From Candidatus Paraburkholderia calva (GTDB taxonomy: Bacteria > Pseudomonadota > Gammaproteobacteria > Burkholderiales > Burkholderiaceae): 32,772 nt of DNA. Positions 17,488 through 27,148 of this stretch are shown one piece after another. The notes under the pieces are model-generated. The model was not told the origin of the DNA, did no database searches, and worked only from the letters and a program-made list of their open reading frames with translations. The stretch is taken from positions 1 through 32,772 of the forward strand of contig LFLF01000031.1 of NCBI GenBank assembly GCA_001184395.1, in the 5' to 3' direction. Numbering within the stretch: position 1 is the stretch's first letter; each line of letters opens with the position of its first letter. Made by a program: the position numbers and the translations under genes.

Positions 17488-20400
17488 CAGTAGACGATTT
17501 CGATCGCGCTGCCCGCGAACTCGCCGCGCAAGGCGATGATGAGTTCGTCGGTGGGCTTGACCCGCCATGCGTCACCGAGGCGCACTTCGCCTTCGGCATG
17601 CTCGCTGCGATACACGATGCTCACATTCAGGCCGTTCGGAATTGGCGCGGCCGGCTGGCGGGAACGGCCGTTGCCGTTGTCACGCGGCGCGGGCGCCACG
17701 GGCGGCTGCGCCGGTTCGCCCGCCGCATGCGCTTCGAGCACGCGACGCAGACGCAAAGCATCGGCATTGCCGTTCATCTCGACCTTGACCGATTGCGCGT
17801 AACGGCTGCGCGCGCGTTCGAGGTCCATTGCGGTATCGACGGTGAAGCGGATGCCACCCGTGAATGCGTCGTTGCGCGCCATGCCCTGCACGACGAGCAG
17901 TTCGTCTTGCTTAAACAGCGCCTTGTTCGCTTCGAACTGTTCGTTGAACACGGTGATTTCGCACTGGCCGCTGCCATCGTCGAGATTGATGATCAGCATC
18001 TTGCCGCGCTGGGTCATCTGCGTGCGCATGGCCGAAATGACGCCCGCGACGAGCTTGTCGCGCCCTTCCTTCAGTTCGCCGATTTTCTGGCGCACGAAGC
18101 GGCGCACTTCGCCTTTGTATGCATCGAACAGATGGCCCGACAGGTAGAAGCCGAGCGCGGTCTTTTCCTCCTGCAGCCGGCGCTTGTCCGACCACTCGGG
18201 TTCATCGACGAGTTCGTGTTTGGCGAGCGGCGCGGCGTCCATGTCGAAAAGACCGGCCTGCATGGCATTGGCGGCGGCCTGGTCGGCAGCTTCCATCGCG
18301 AGCAGCACCGATGCCAGCAGTTGCGCGCGATTCGCATGAAGCGTGTCGAGCGCGCCCGCGCGGATCAGCGCTTCCACCGTGCGGCGATTCACGACACGCC
18401 GGTCGATGCGCTCGCAGAAATCGAAGATATCGGTGAACTTGCCGTCTTCGCGCGCACGCAGAATTTCTTCGATGGCGTTCTGCCCGCTGCCTTTCACCGC
18501 ACCCAAACCATAACGAATGGTCCTAGACCGCGGACCGTCCGCCTCGGCGACCGGCTCGAAGCGATACGCCGACTGATTGATATCCGGTGGCAGCACTTTT
18601 ATGCCGTTGGTCGCGCAGTCTTCGAAGAGAATCTTGACCTTGTCGGTGTCGTCCATGGCGAGCGACATATTGGCCGCCATGAATTCCACCGGATGATGCG
18701 CCTTTAGCCACGCCGTGTAGTACGCGAGCAGCGCATACGCCGCCGCATGCGACTTGTTGAAGCCGTAGCCCGCGAATTTCTCCATCAAGTCGAAAATTTC
18801 GTCGGACTTCTCGCGCGTAAGACCGTTCTTCGCCGCGCCTTCCGCGAAAATCTCGCGATGCTTGGCCATCTCCTCCGGCTTCTTCTTGCCCATCGCGCGA
18901 CGCAGCAAGTCCGCGCCGCCGAGCGAGTAGCCGCCGATGATCTGCGCCATCTGCATCACCTGCTCCTGATAGACCATGATGCCGTAGGTCTCTTTCAGGA
19001 CGGGTTCGACGCGCGGATCCGGATACTCGGTAATCTCGCGCCCGTGCTTGCGCGCGCAGAACGAAGGGATCAGGTCCATCGGGCCAGGTCGATACAGCGC
19101 CACCAGCGCGATGATGTCCTCGAAGCGGTCCGGCTGCGCGTCCTTCAGCATGCCCTGCATGCCGCGGGATTCGAGCTGGAACACGGCGATGGTGTTCGCT
19201 TTCTTGAGGATCGTGAACGACGCGGGATCGTCCAGCGGCACCTGCGCGAGATTCCAATCTTTCTTCGATTCGTCGAAACGGCGGATATAGCGCTCGGCCC
19301 AGTCGAGAATCGTGAGCGTGGTCAGGCCCAAGAAGTCGAACTTGACGAGGCCGACGGCTTCCACGTCGTCCTTGTCGTACTGGCTGACGACACCGCCGTC
19401 CTCGCCCTGCGTATAGAGCGGGCAAAAATCCGTGAGCTTGCCCGGCGCGATCAGCACGCCGCCCGCGTGCATGCCGACGTTTCGCGTGAGCCCTTCCAAG
19501 CGCTGTGCGAGTTCCAGAAGCTGATGCACTTCGTCTTCGGAGTCGAAGCGTTCCTGAAGCGTCGGCTCTTCCTTCATCGCATCCGCGATAGTCACGTGCG
19601 TGCCCGGCTTGAACGGAATCAGTTTGGCAACGCCGTCCGTGAACATATAGCCGAGATCGAGCACGCGGCCGATGTCGCGCACCGCAGCCTTTGCCGCCAT
19701 CGTGCCGAAGGTGGCGATCTGTGAGACGGCATCCGCGCCGTACTTTCCCTTCACGTACTGAATGACACGGTCGCGCCCTTCCTGGCAGAAGTCGATGTCG
19801 AAGTCGGGCATCGACACGCGTTCCGGGTTCAGGAAGCGCTCGAACAGCAGGTTGTAGCGCAGCGGATCGAGATCGGTAATGCCGAGCGCATACGCGACCA
19901 GCGAGCCCGCGCCCGAACCGCGGCCGGGACCGACCGGCACGCCATTGTTCTTCGCCCACGTGATGAAGTCGGCGACGATCAGGAAGTAGCCCGGAAAACC
20001 CATCTTGATGATGGTGCCGCACTCGAATTCGAGGCGCGCGTAGTAAGTCTCGCGCTGCGCATCGCGTTCGGCTTCGTTCGGATAAAGCTGCTGCAGACGG
20101 ATTTCGAGCCTTTCCTTCGACAACTGCACGAGATAGTCGGCGAGCGACAGACCATCGGGCGTGGGAAAGAGCGGCAGCTTGGGCTTGCCGAGTTCGAGCG
20201 TGAGATTGCAGCGCTTGGCGATCTCGACGGTGTTCGTCAACGCCGACGGAATGTCCGCGAACAGCGCGCACATCTCGTCCTGCGTGCGGAAGAACTGGTC
20301 CTGACTGAAACGCTTCTGCCGGCGCGGATTCGCGAGGATATCGCCTTCCGAAATGCACACGCGCGCTTCGTGCGCGGTAAAGTCGTCCGGCATCATGAAT

Positions 20401-21011
20401 TGCAGCGGATGCGTGGCGACCACCGGCAGCTTGAGCTTGGCGGCAAGCTTCACGGCTTCCTGCACGTACGTCTGTTCGCCCGGCTGGCCCGCGCGTTGCA
20501 GTTCGATATAGAACGCGTTCGGGAACAGCTTGGCCCAGCGCTCGGCATGGGGTTGCGCGCTGGCCGCGTTACCCGCCGCGAGCGCCATGCCGATATCGCC
20601 GCCTTGCGCGCCGGAAAGCACGAGCAAGCCGCCGGCGAGCCCAGCCTCGAGCCATTCGACCATGACTTCGGCGCGGCCGCGATACTGGTTCGTCAACCAC
20701 GCGCGGCTCAGCAATTCGCACAAATTGAGATAACCCTGCTTGTCGCGCACCAGCAAGAGCAGACGTGAAGGCTTGTCGCGGTTGGACGGGTTGGTTATCC
20801 ACACGTCGCAGCCGACGATCGGCTTGACGCCCTTGCCGCGCGCCTCCTTATAGAAGCGCACGAGACCGAAAACGTTGCCGAGATCGGTCAGCGCGAGTGC
20901 GCCCTGACCGTCTTTCGCGGCCGCGTCGACGACGTCGTCCAGCCGCACGATGCCGTCGGCGATCGAAAATTCGGAGTGGACGCGGAGATGAACGAAGCGG
21001 GGATCTGACAT
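17487..21011 (-). CDS. dnaE: DNA polymerase III alpha subunit
   Basis: This is the replicative polymerase catalytic subunit, 1174 residues. An N-terminal PHP domain begins MSDPRFVHLRVHSEFSIADG. The polymerase core contains GPGRGSGAGSLVAYALG (around residue 365), the catalytic aspartates in MPDFDIDFCQEGRDR (around residues 401-404), FGTMAAKAAVRDIGR, NVGMHAGGVLIAPG, and VMQMAQIIGGYSLGGADLLR. An HhH region carries KFAGYGFNKSHAAAYALLAY, and an OB-fold region carries MLIINLDDGSGQCEITVFN. ATG 21011 is the conserved start; 83 upstream in-frame codons are not homologous. No ribosome binding site is visible, and TACAAT (21023-21018) sits 6 bp before the ATG, so a leaderless start is possible. No lesion appears in 3.5 kb, the best internal control against sequencing error. 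Confidence 0.97.
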   Translation of the reverse strand: MSDPRFVHLRVHSEFSIADGIVRLDDVVDAAAKDGQGALALTDLGNVFGLVRFYKEARGKGVKPIVGCDVWITNPSNRDKPSRLLLLVRDKQGYLNLCELLSRAWLTNQYRGRAEVMVEWLEAGLAGGLLVLSGAQGGDIGMALAAGNAASAQPHAERWAKLFPNAFYIELQRAGQPGEQTYVQEAVKLAAKLKLPVVATHPLQFMMPDDFTAHEARVCISEGDILANPRRQKRFSQDQFFRTQDEMCALFADIPSALTNTVEIAKRCNLTLELGKPKLPLFPTPDGLSLADYLVQLSKERLEIRLQQLYPNEAERDAQRETYYARLEFECGTIIKMGFPGYFLIVADFITWAKNNGVPVGPGRGSGAGSLVAYALGITDLDPLRYNLLFERFLNPERVSMPDFDIDFCQEGRDRVIQYVKGKYGADAVSQIATFGTMAAKAAVRDIGRVLDLGYMFTDGVAKLIPFKPGTHVTIADAMKEEPTLQERFDSEDEVHQLLELAQRLEGLTRNVGMHAGGVLIAPGKLTDFCPLYTQGEDGGVVSQYDKDDVEAVGLVKFDFLGLTTLTILDWAERYIRRFDESKKDWNLAQVPLDDPASFTILKKANTIAVFQLESRGMQGMLKDAQPDRFEDIIALVALYRPGPMDLIPSFCARKHGREITEYPDPRVEPVLKETYGIMVYQEQVMQMAQIIGGYSLGGADLLRRAMGKKKPEEMAKHREIFAEGAAKNGLTREKSDEIFDLMEKFAGYGFNKSHAAAYALLAYYTAWLKAHHPVEFMAANMSLAMDDTDKVKILFEDCATNGIKVLPPDINQSAYRFEPVAEADGPRSRTIRYGLGAVKGSGQNAIEEILRAREDGKFTDIFDFCERIDRRVVNRRTVEALIRAGALDTLHANRAQLLASVLLAMEAADQAAANAMQAGLFDMDAAPLAKHELVDEPEWSDKRRLQEEKTALGFYLSGHLFDAYKGEVRRFVRQKIGELKEGRDKLVAGVISAMRTQMTQRGKMLIINLDDGSGQCEITVFNEQFEANKALFKQDELLVVQGMARNDAFTGGIRFTVDTAMDLERARSRYAQSVKVEMNGNADALRLRRVLEAHAAGEPAQPPVAPAPRDNGNGRSRQPAAPIPNGLNVSIVYRSEHAEGEVRLGDAWRVKPTDELIIALRGEFAGSAIEIVY

Positions 21012-21195
21012 GGCGGTATTGTACATGCGGCCCGTGGCGGAATCGGTCCGAATCGCGCCCTGAAACAGCGCGTCGGCCGAACGGATAAGGCTTTGAAAGC
21101 GTTTGAAATTGCGCGTGCGAAGGCCGACATTGCGCGCGCGCAAAGGACTCACGAGACGCGCTCGCGAAACGGGCGAAGACGCAAGCCGTTTGCGG

Positions 21196-21201
21196 GATAA
21201 T
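21196..21201 (+). promoter_or_regulatory. Candidate -10 element for trhO
   Basis: GATAAT (within GGGATAATACGGG) lies about 70 bp upstream of the trhO start in the divergent dnaE/trhO interval. No clear -35 is seen at 16-18 bp. Apart from this, the 258-bp interval (21012-21269) shows only the possible dnaE TACAAT element. Confidence 0.35.
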
Positions 21202-21269
21202 ACGGGTTTCACGGGACATTCTACGTCCGCATTTTTACCCGTAATCGCTGCATGCAGCATCCGTCGAAC

Positions 21270-22144
21270 ATGAGCATTCTGAACCTCTCAGCCTACAAAT
21301 TCGTCACCGTCGAAGACGGCGCCGCCTGGCGGCCGCTCGTCACCGAGCGCTGTAACGCGCTGGACTCAAGGGCACGATCCTGCTGGCGCCGGAGGGCATC
21401 AACCTGCTCGTCGCGGGGCCGGTGCCGCAAGTGCGCGAGTTCATCGACTACGTGCGCACCGACGCGCTGTTCGGTGGCCGTTTCGCCGATCTGCAGTTCA
21501 AGGAAAGCTTGTCCGCGAAGCAGCCGTTCCGCCGCATGCTGGTCAAGCTCAAGCGCGAAATCATCACGATGAAAAAGCCCGTCATCAAGCCGGAACTCGG
21601 CCGCGCGCCCTTCGTCGATGCATCCACGCTCAAAGGCTAGCTCGACCGCGGCCACGACGACGAAGGACATCCGGTCGTCATGCTCGACACGCACAATGCA
21701 TTCGAGGTTGATGTCGGCACCTTCGAGAACGCGCTCGACTACCGCATCACGAAATTCAGCGAGTTTCCGGAAGTGATCGAGCGCAATCGCGCCGATCTGA
21801 AAGGCAAGACGGTCGTGTCGTTCTGCACGGGCGGCATTCGCTGCGAGAAGGCCGCGATTCACATGAAGGAAGTGGGCATCGACCACGTCTATCAACTCGA
21901 GGGCGGCATTCTCAAATACTTCGAGGAAGTGGGCGGCGCACATTACAACGGCGAGTGCTTCGTATTCGACTACCGCACGGCGCTCGACCCGAATCTTCAG
22001 CCGACCACGACCGCGCAGTGCTTCGGGTGTCGCGCGATGGTCAGCGTCGCAGATCAGGAGTCGCCGTTCTACAAGCCGGGCGAAACCTGCCCCGCGTGCC
22101 ACCCGGACGCCAAAGCCGGCCGGGTGGCTAAGCCTCGCCGATGA
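21270..22144 (+). pseudogene. trhO: tRNA uridine(34) hydroxylase (rhodanese-like), frameshift plus amber codon
   Basis: TrhO (YceA) hydroxylates U34 of certain tRNAs to 5-hydroxyuridine using O2. From ATG 21270 (MSILNLSAYKFVTVEDGAAW) the frame is lost near 21362, where one base is missing before [13 protein letters not shown]. Reading resumes through [18 protein letters not shown] and [13 protein letters not shown], then meets TAG at 21638-21640 where the family has Trp (KAWLDRGHDD). After the TAG the same frame stays open to the end, with [16 protein letters not shown], the rhodanese active-site loop [14 protein letters not shown] and the C-terminal Cys pairs (CFGCRAM, CPACHP). Apart from these two lesions the gene looks well conserved, implying recent loss. 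Its stop overlaps the gluQ ATG. Confidence 0.92.
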
Positions 22145-23010
22145 CCTATCGCAGCCGCTTCGCGCCCTCCCCCACCGGCCCGCTGTACGCGGGTTCGCTC
22201 GTCAGCGCGCTCGCGAGTTTTCTGGATGCACGTGCGCACGGCGGAAGCTGGATCGTACGCATCGAAGATGTGGACGAACCGCGCACCGTCCCCGACGCCG
22301 CCGATGAAATCCTCGCCACACTCGCGCATTTCGGCATGCATTCAGACGAGCCACCGGTGTGGCTGAGCACGCGCGGCGACGCCTATCAGCGCGCGTTCGA
22401 TCGCCTGCAAGCAGAAGGCTTGGTGTATCCGTGCAGTTGCACGCGGCACGAAATCGCCGATTCAGACTCAGTCGCACGCGCGCCACGCAACGCTGGCTTA
22501 TCCTGGCACCTGCCGCAATGGCCTCAACGGCAAACCCGCGCGCGCATGGCGCTTGCGCGTGCCCGATGGCGACGCGGCGCGTGTGACGTTCACCGATCGC
22601 TGGCAAGGGTGACAGACGCAGGATCTCGCCAACGAAGTCGGCGATTTCGCACTGAAACGCGCGGACGGATTGTGGGCCTATCAACTGGCGGTGGTCGTCG
22701 ACGATGTGGACGCCGGCATCACGCACGTCGTGGGCGGCGCCGATTTGCTCGATTCGACCGCGCGGCAGATCTACTTGCAGCAGTGTCTCGGCGCGCCGCC
22801 GCCGTCGTATCTGCATGTGCCCGTCGTGAACAATCGCGATGGAGAAAAGCTCAGCAAACAAACCGGCGCGGCAGCGCTGGACCGCCATGCGCCGCTCGAT
22901 GCGCTCGTGCGCGCCGCGCGGCATCTGGGATCGAAACGGCGGAAACGGAATGGCTCGACTCCTTTTACGCCGAAGCCACCGCGCAGTGGGCCAGACGCAT
23001 CGGGCAATAA
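22141..23010 (+). pseudogene. gluQ: Glutamyl-Q tRNA(Asp) synthetase, frameshifted with nonsense codon
   Basis: GluQ-RS attaches glutamate to queuosine 34 of tRNA-Asp. It is a truncated GluRS catalytic domain. ATG 22141 overlaps the trhO stop. Frame 1 reads [32 protein letters not shown] and LVYPCSCTR (the Cys of the zinc site). It is lost near 22495, after which another frame reads [20 protein letters not shown], runs into TGA 22611-22613 within what should be QGTQTQD, and continues as [20 protein letters not shown] and [12 protein letters not shown] (KMSKS-like). A last one-base loss near 22930 shifts [19 protein letters not shown] to TAA 23008-23010. The HIGH-type signature reads LYAGS where LHAGS is expected, so a catalytic His is also lost. 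Confidence 0.93.
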
Positions 23011-23041
23011 AAAATGGCAACCACACGGGTTGCCATTTTTT
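23009..23041. terminator. Bidirectional rho-independent terminator
   Basis: A perfect 14-bp inverted repeat: the left arm runs 23009-23022 (six A, then TGGCAACC), the loop is ACACG, and the right arm runs 23028-23041 (GGTTGCCA then six T). The A and T tracts let it act for both gluQ on plus and the convergent helicase on minus. It overlaps the gluQ stop codon and ends 16 bp before the helicase stop. It is the best terminator in the window. Confidence 0.92.
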
Positions 23042-23057
23042 CGATGCACGACGCCGT

Positions 23058-24539
23058 TTAGGAATTGCGGCGCGGCATACCCAGGCCGCCGAGCAAGGCC
23101 GCGAGCGGTTGCTTCGGCACGCTCTTGCGCTCGGGTTCCGGCTGCCGCTCCTCGCGCTTCATCGCCGAGGGTGATGGCTCATAAGGCTTGTAGAAAAATT
23201 CGTCGACCGGCTGCTTACGCGGACGATCGTACGAGCCGCCGTTGCGGCGGCGCGCACCCGGCTCTTCCCGCGACGACGCATGGCGATGCTCGCCGCGCTC
23301 GCCTCGGCCCGGCCGCTCGTAGCGACGCGACGACGAACCTTCCCGGCGCGCGGGCGTGGTCACTTCCAGCGGCTGCACGTCCAGCGGGCGCTTGATCAGC
23401 TTTTCGATATCGGCGAGTTGCTTGCGCTCGTTGGCGCTGCACAGCGACAGCGCATCGCCCGATGCGCCCGCGCGCCCCGTGCGGCCGATGCGGTGCACGT
23501 AGTCTTCGGCGTTGAACGGCAGATCGAAGTTGATTACCGCCGGCAGTTCCGCGATATCGAGACCGCGCGCCGCGACATCGGTCGCGACCAGCGCTTCGAT
23601 CTCGCCGCGCTTGAAGGCGTCGAGCGCCTGCATGCGCTCGCTCTGCGAACGGTCGCCGTGAATCGCCGTGGCGACGATGCCGTCTTTCTCCAGCACGCGC
23701 GCCAGCCGGCTTGCGCCGATCTTGCTGTTGCAGAACACGATGACCTGCTTCAACTCGCGCTCGCGAATGAGCTGCGCGACGGCGCCCGATTTATCGCTCT
23801 CGTGCACCTCGTAGACGATCTGGCGCACGTTGGCGTTGGTCGAATTGCTACGAGCGACTTCGATGGTCTGCGGATTGCGCAGATAGGTCGAGGCGAGCTT
23901 CTTGATTTCGGCGGAGAATGTCGCCGAGAACAACAGCGTCTGACGCTCCTTCGGTAGCAGGTTCAGGATGCGCTGGAGGTCCGGCAGGAAGCCCATGTCC
24001 AGCATGCGGTCGGCTTCGTCGAGCACGAGCATCTGCACCTGGCCGAGATTGACGGTCTTCTGCTGGACGTGATCGAGCAGGCGGCCCGGCGTGGCGATCA
24101 GGATTTCCACGCCACGGCGCAGCGCGTCGGACTGCAGGTTCATGTCGACGCCGCCGAACACGACCGTGCTGCGCAGCGGCGTGTGCTTTGAATAGGTCTG
24201 CACGTTGGCGGCGACCTGATCGGCGAGTTCACGCGTGGGCGTGAGCATGAGCGCGCGCACCGGGTGACGCGCGGGCGACGCACTGGTATTCGCCGACGGC
24301 AGCAGGCGCTGGATGATCGGCAGAGAGAAACTAGCCGTCTTGCCGGTGCCGGTCTGCGCGGCGCCCATCACGTCGCGGCCTGCTAGCAACACGGGAATGG
24401 CCTGCGCCTGAATGGGCGTCGGCGTGGTGTAGCCGGACTCGCTGACCGCCGTCAGGATATCGGCAGCCAACCCGAACTGGTCGAACGTGGGCGCAGCCGG
24501 GGTCGCAGTGGACGTGTTCGTGGCGACGGAATCTGACAT
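23058..24539 (-). CDS. rhlE: DEAD-box ATP-dependent RNA helicase, RhlE type
   Basis: This is a 493-residue SF2 helicase, probably remodelling ribosome assembly intermediates or mRNA with RNA-degrading enzymes. Motifs in order: Q motif [16 protein letters not shown], motif [38 protein letters not shown] in [20 protein letters not shown] in [15 protein letters not shown], then the second RecA domain with [30 protein letters not shown] and [18 protein letters not shown]. The C-terminus is arginine-rich and disordered ([20 protein letters not shown]), typical of RhlE RNA-binding tails. ATG 24539 (MSDSVATN) is used; upstream in-frame codons are non-homologous. It is intact, and its gene end is closed by the shared terminator. 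Confidence 0.93.
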   Translation of the reverse strand: MSDSVATNTSTATPAAPTFDQFGLAADILTAVSESGYTTPTPIQAQAIPVLLAGRDVMGAAQTGTGKTASFSLPIIQRLLPSANTSASPARHPVRALMLTPTRELADQVAANVQTYSKHTPLRSTVVFGGVDMNLQSDALRRGVEILIATPGRLLDHVQQKTVNLGQVQMLVLDEADRMLDMGFLPDLQRILNLLPKERQTLLFSATFSAEIKKLASTYLRNPQTIEVARSNSTNANVRQIVYEVHESDKSGAVAQLIRERELKQVIVFCNSKIGASRLARVLEKDGIVATAIHGDRSQSERMQALDAFKRGEIEALVATDVAARGLDIAELPAVINFDLPFNAEDYVHRIGRTGRAGASGDALSLCSANERKQLADIEKLIKRPLDVQPLEVTTPARREGSSSRRYERPGRGERGEHRHASSREEPGARRRNGGSYDRPRKQPVDEFFYKPYEPSPSAMKREERQPEPERKSVPKQPLAALLGGLGMPRRNS

Positions 24540-24964
24540 GGTGACTATGTTGGCTTTCGCTAAAAGTCCGCTCGATGCGGCGCGCGTCTCGAATCGGTCG
24601 ATATTTCGTTCGCGATCGATCGGTGACGCATGAGTGTTTCGGTGACGCGGAATGTTCCGCGACGCAGTGCGCGTGGCGCGAGGCATGGCTGCCGTTGCGC
24701 GGGCATCGCCGACCAGGCCTTACGCGCCGGATAATGCCCGCCGCGCCCCGATGGAACACGGCTTTGATGACGTTTTCAAAGCGCGGCGATGCGTTCGGGG
24801 CCGCTTCGCACCGAGAAAACCGACCTCGGACGACGGTTTTTAGTGCCGGAAAGCCGCATATTGTAGCACCGTGCGCCGGGTGGCTCCGGCCGGGCCTCGG
24901 GCGTCATTTCTGCAGCACGGCGCGGGCCTGGGCGCGCATACCGCCACGATGCTGCCCGATGCCG
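24540..24964. other. Long 5' region of the helicase gene, no coding content
   Basis: There is no credible gene in these 425 bp between the mliC remnant and rhlE, both on minus. The only structure I see is an imperfect hairpin at 24816-24841. A long untranslated leader is common for cold-induced DEAD-box helicase genes, but I can point to no specific regulatory motif here. Confidence 0.5.
24816..24841 (-). terminator. Possible hairpin terminator after the mliC unit
   Basis: Arms AAAACCG (24816-24822) and CGGTTTT (24834-24840) are separated by 11 bases, with T- or A-rich flanks on both sides. On minus it would separate the purT-lipoprotein-mliC unit from rhlE. The stem is only 7 bp, so function is tentative. 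Confidence 0.35.
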
Positions 24965-25322
24965 CTATTTCCTGCGCGCCTGACAGTCGGCGAGCAGCGG
25001 CGGCGAGTCCTTCGCGGCCATTTCGTCGTAAAGATTGGCTTGCGGGCCCTTGGTCCACCACATGATACTGGTCGGCGACATACTTCGCGCCCGAACCCGC
25101 GATCACGTTGACGAACAACAGCTTGCGTCCGTCGACGGTCAGTGCCGCGAAACTCTGGCGATTGCGCGTATTGGTGTACTGCACTGACACGCTCTTGCCG
25201 TCCTTGCAGTCGTAGCGCGTGGTCTGGGCCGATGCGGTCTGGATCTGCGGCACGGTGAGTGGCATCGCGACCGCCTGCGCCACGCAACACATCGCCGCCA
25301 AGGCAAAAATTCGTTTCTTCAT
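24965..25322 (-). pseudogene. MliC-type lysozyme inhibitor, frameshifted
   Basis: MliC/PliC proteins are periplasmic or lipid-anchored inhibitors that protect peptidoglycan from C-type (host) lysozyme. ATG 25322 gives a signal peptide, MKKRIFALAAMCCVAQAVA. The mature domain has TTRYDCKDGKSVSVQYTN and RKLLFVNVIAGSGAKYVADQ, then YHV. Two bases are missing near 25064 where WWTKGPQANLYDEMAAKDSP should follow. That continuation is readable in another frame to LLADCQARRK and TAG 24967-24965, supplying the second Cys of the expected disulphide. The frameshifted product reads on into unrelated sequence and lacks the conserved tail. It is 43 bp after the small lipoprotein gene. Loss of a lysozyme inhibitor fits life without exposure to animal lysozyme, but that is inference. 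Confidence 0.85.
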
Positions 25323-25365
25323 GATGCTCGAGCTTCGTTGAATGATTGCGGCCATGCGCGACCGG

Positions 25366-25536
25366 TCAAGGATCGATGATGTCCGCGCAGGCGTCAATCG
25401 GCGTGGCGGCCGCGTGACCGACGACCGGCACGATCTTCAGTTCCGCTGACGCGATCCGGCGCGGCGCGGCGGCGAGGCCGCAACCCGACAGACTCACGCG
25501 GACCGCGACGAGCGCGGCAAGTGCTTTCAGTCTCAT
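25366..25536 (-). CDS. Small lipoprotein, DUF6726-like
   Basis: This is a 56-residue predicted lipoprotein. ATG 25536 follows GGGAG. The signal sequence MRLKALAALVAVRVSLSGCG has a lipobox LSGC, with the Cys at residue 19, and a charged Arg interrupts the hydrophobic core (AVRVS), which is unusual. The mature part, AELKIVPVVGHAAATPIDAC ending DIIDP, matches a small secreted family I recall from Burkholderia as DUF6726. Function is unknown. One Cys seen in that family near the APxR segment appears to be Arg here (AAPRRIAS), by memory. It lies between purT and mliC on the same strand, 53 and 43 bp away. Confidence 0.65.
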   Translation of the reverse strand: MRLKALAALVAVRVSLSGCGLAAAPRRIASAELKIVPVVGHAAATPIDACADIIDP

Positions 25537-25589
25537 GGTCGTCTCCCGCCACCGCCTGTGATGGCCAGATGGCCCGTTCGTCGACACCT

Positions 25590-26798
25590 CTATTTCGTCG
25601 ACACCAACCGCACTTTCGATGCCGCCAGCTTCGCGCGTCCACGCACCTCGTCGATGTCCGCACCCGTCGCCACCGCGACGCCCATGCGCCGCTTCGCGAA
25701 GCTCTCGGGCTTGCCGAACAGGCGCAAATCCGCACCCGGCACGGCGAGCGCCTCGGTGACGCCTTCGAACGCGATACCTGCCTCATCCAGCCTGCCGTAG
25801 ATCACCGCCGATGCGCCCGGCACGCGCATGCAGTTCGAACTCGGAGAAGCGCTGCGTCGCGAGCGTGACGAGGCCCGTGTCGTGCGAACGCGGGCTGACC
25901 TCGGAGAACCACACATCGTCGCCACGCACGAACAATTCCACGCCGAACAGGCCGCGTCCGCCGAGCGCGGGCACGACCTTGGCCGCAACCTCGCGCGACT
26001 TCGCTAGCGCGGCGGGCGTCATCGCCTGAGGTTCCAGGACTCGACGTAATCGCCCACGACCTGTACATAGCCGATCGGCTCACAGAAGTACGTCTCGGTC
26101 TCGCCAGTTTGCGGATCGGCCACACGCACTGTGAGTTGCGTAATCTCGTAGTCGAAGTCGATGAAGCCCTCGACGATCACGCGTCCGTGGTTCACATGGC
26201 CGCCCGCCATCGCGTAATTCCACGCGGGTTCGACGTCGTCCTCACTCTTGAGCAACGACTGGCCCTTGCCCGACGACGACATCACCGGTTTCACGACGCA
26301 CAGAAAACCGATCTTCACGATCGCCGCCTTCATCTCGTCGAGTGATTGCGCAAACGCATACGGCGACGTGGGCAGACCGAGTTCCTCGGCTGCGAGCCGG
26401 CGGATGCCCTCGCGGTTCATCGTAAGCTGGGTGGCACGCGCAGTCGGGATGACCGTCGCGACTCCGGCCGCCGCGATGGCCGCAAGCGCGTCTGTCGCAA
26501 TCGCCTCGATCTCGGGCACGATCAGATGCGGCCGCTCTTTCTCGACGAGCGCGCGCAATGCGTTGTCATCGGTCATGTCGAACGTGCGCGCGATACGCGA
26601 CCTGATGCCCCGGCGCGACCGGATACCGGTCCACCGCGATCAGATCACCTCGACGCCCAGCCGCTGCAACGCGATGATCACTTCCTTGCCCAGTTTGCCC
26701 GCGCCCAGCAACATGACGCGCGTGGCGTGCGCCGAGCCTGGCGTGCCGATGCGCAGCGTCGGGTTCGCGGTGTCCTTGCGGGGTTGATCGGTCTGCAT
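25590..26798 (-). pseudogene. purT: Formate-dependent GAR transformylase 2, four frameshifts
   Basis: PurT makes formyl-GAR from formate, ATP and GAR, an alternative to folate-dependent PurN. ATG 26798 leads to [20 protein letters not shown] (ATP-grasp N domain), then a 5-bp duplication at 26638-26647 breaks the frame inside VEVIAVDRYP. A second shift near 26584 precedes [20 protein letters not shown]. The central ATP-grasp part is open ([45 protein letters not shown]). A third shift at about 26028 follows YVESW. The next piece has [20 protein letters not shown] and [11 protein letters not shown] deletion of about 14 codons with a shift near 25825 joins ELHAR to [20 protein letters not shown]. 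It ends [19 protein letters not shown] to TAG 25590. It is beyond repair by any simple recoding. Confidence 0.94.
26638..26647. repeat. 5-bp tandem duplication that frameshifts purT
   Basis: GATCA occurs twice in succession on plus (TGATC twice on the purT strand). Removing one copy restores the conserved reading VEVIAVDRYP, so the duplication itself is the inactivating event at this point. Confidence 0.88.
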
Positions 26799-27063
26799 GC
26801 GTACTCCGGAAATCGTTCGAATCGACAGGGAAAAGCGGTAGGACCAGCACGGGTCCAGCAAATTGAGCGCGATGTTAACACGCAGCGCAGGCTCACACAC
26901 TTCGTCCGTTTGGGATAGGCAAAACGCAAGAAACGCGTTGGCGCGCCCACGCGATCCTGGCGGGCGCTCATTTCACTGACACGCAGCACACGCTTCGAAT
27001 TCCCCTTGCCGAGTCGGTGCGAACCCGGCCCCGCGCATCGGGCTTTATCGTCTGTTGCATCTC

Positions 27064-27091
27064 ATCGCTGGACAAATATCGCTGGACAAAT
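27064..27091. repeat. Perfect tandem duplication of a 14-bp unit
   Basis: ATCGCTGGACAAAT is repeated exactly (27064-27077 and 27078-27091) followed by AATAGAAT, about 60 bp upstream of the META-domain gene. The unit is AT-richer than surrounding DNA and may duplicate promoter sequence. Confidence 0.92.
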
Positions 27092-27126
27092 AATAGAATG
27101 AGTGCGATACGCTTACGGTTTCGCCC

Positions 27127-27148
27127 GCTTCAGAACTGCTTCAGAACT
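27127..27148. repeat. Perfect tandem duplication of an 11-bp unit
   Basis: GCTTCAGAACT is repeated exactly (27127-27137 and 27138-27148), ending 4 bp before the ATG of the META-domain gene. It therefore lies where the ribosome binding site should be, and no good Shine-Dalgarno sequence is seen there. Confidence 0.92.

Noticed and set aside
21638-21640. Programmed readthrough or stop-codon reassignment at the trhO TAG
   Set aside because: The same gene also has an upstream frameshift, and many other genes are broken by ordinary indels, so simple nonsense mutation is more economical.
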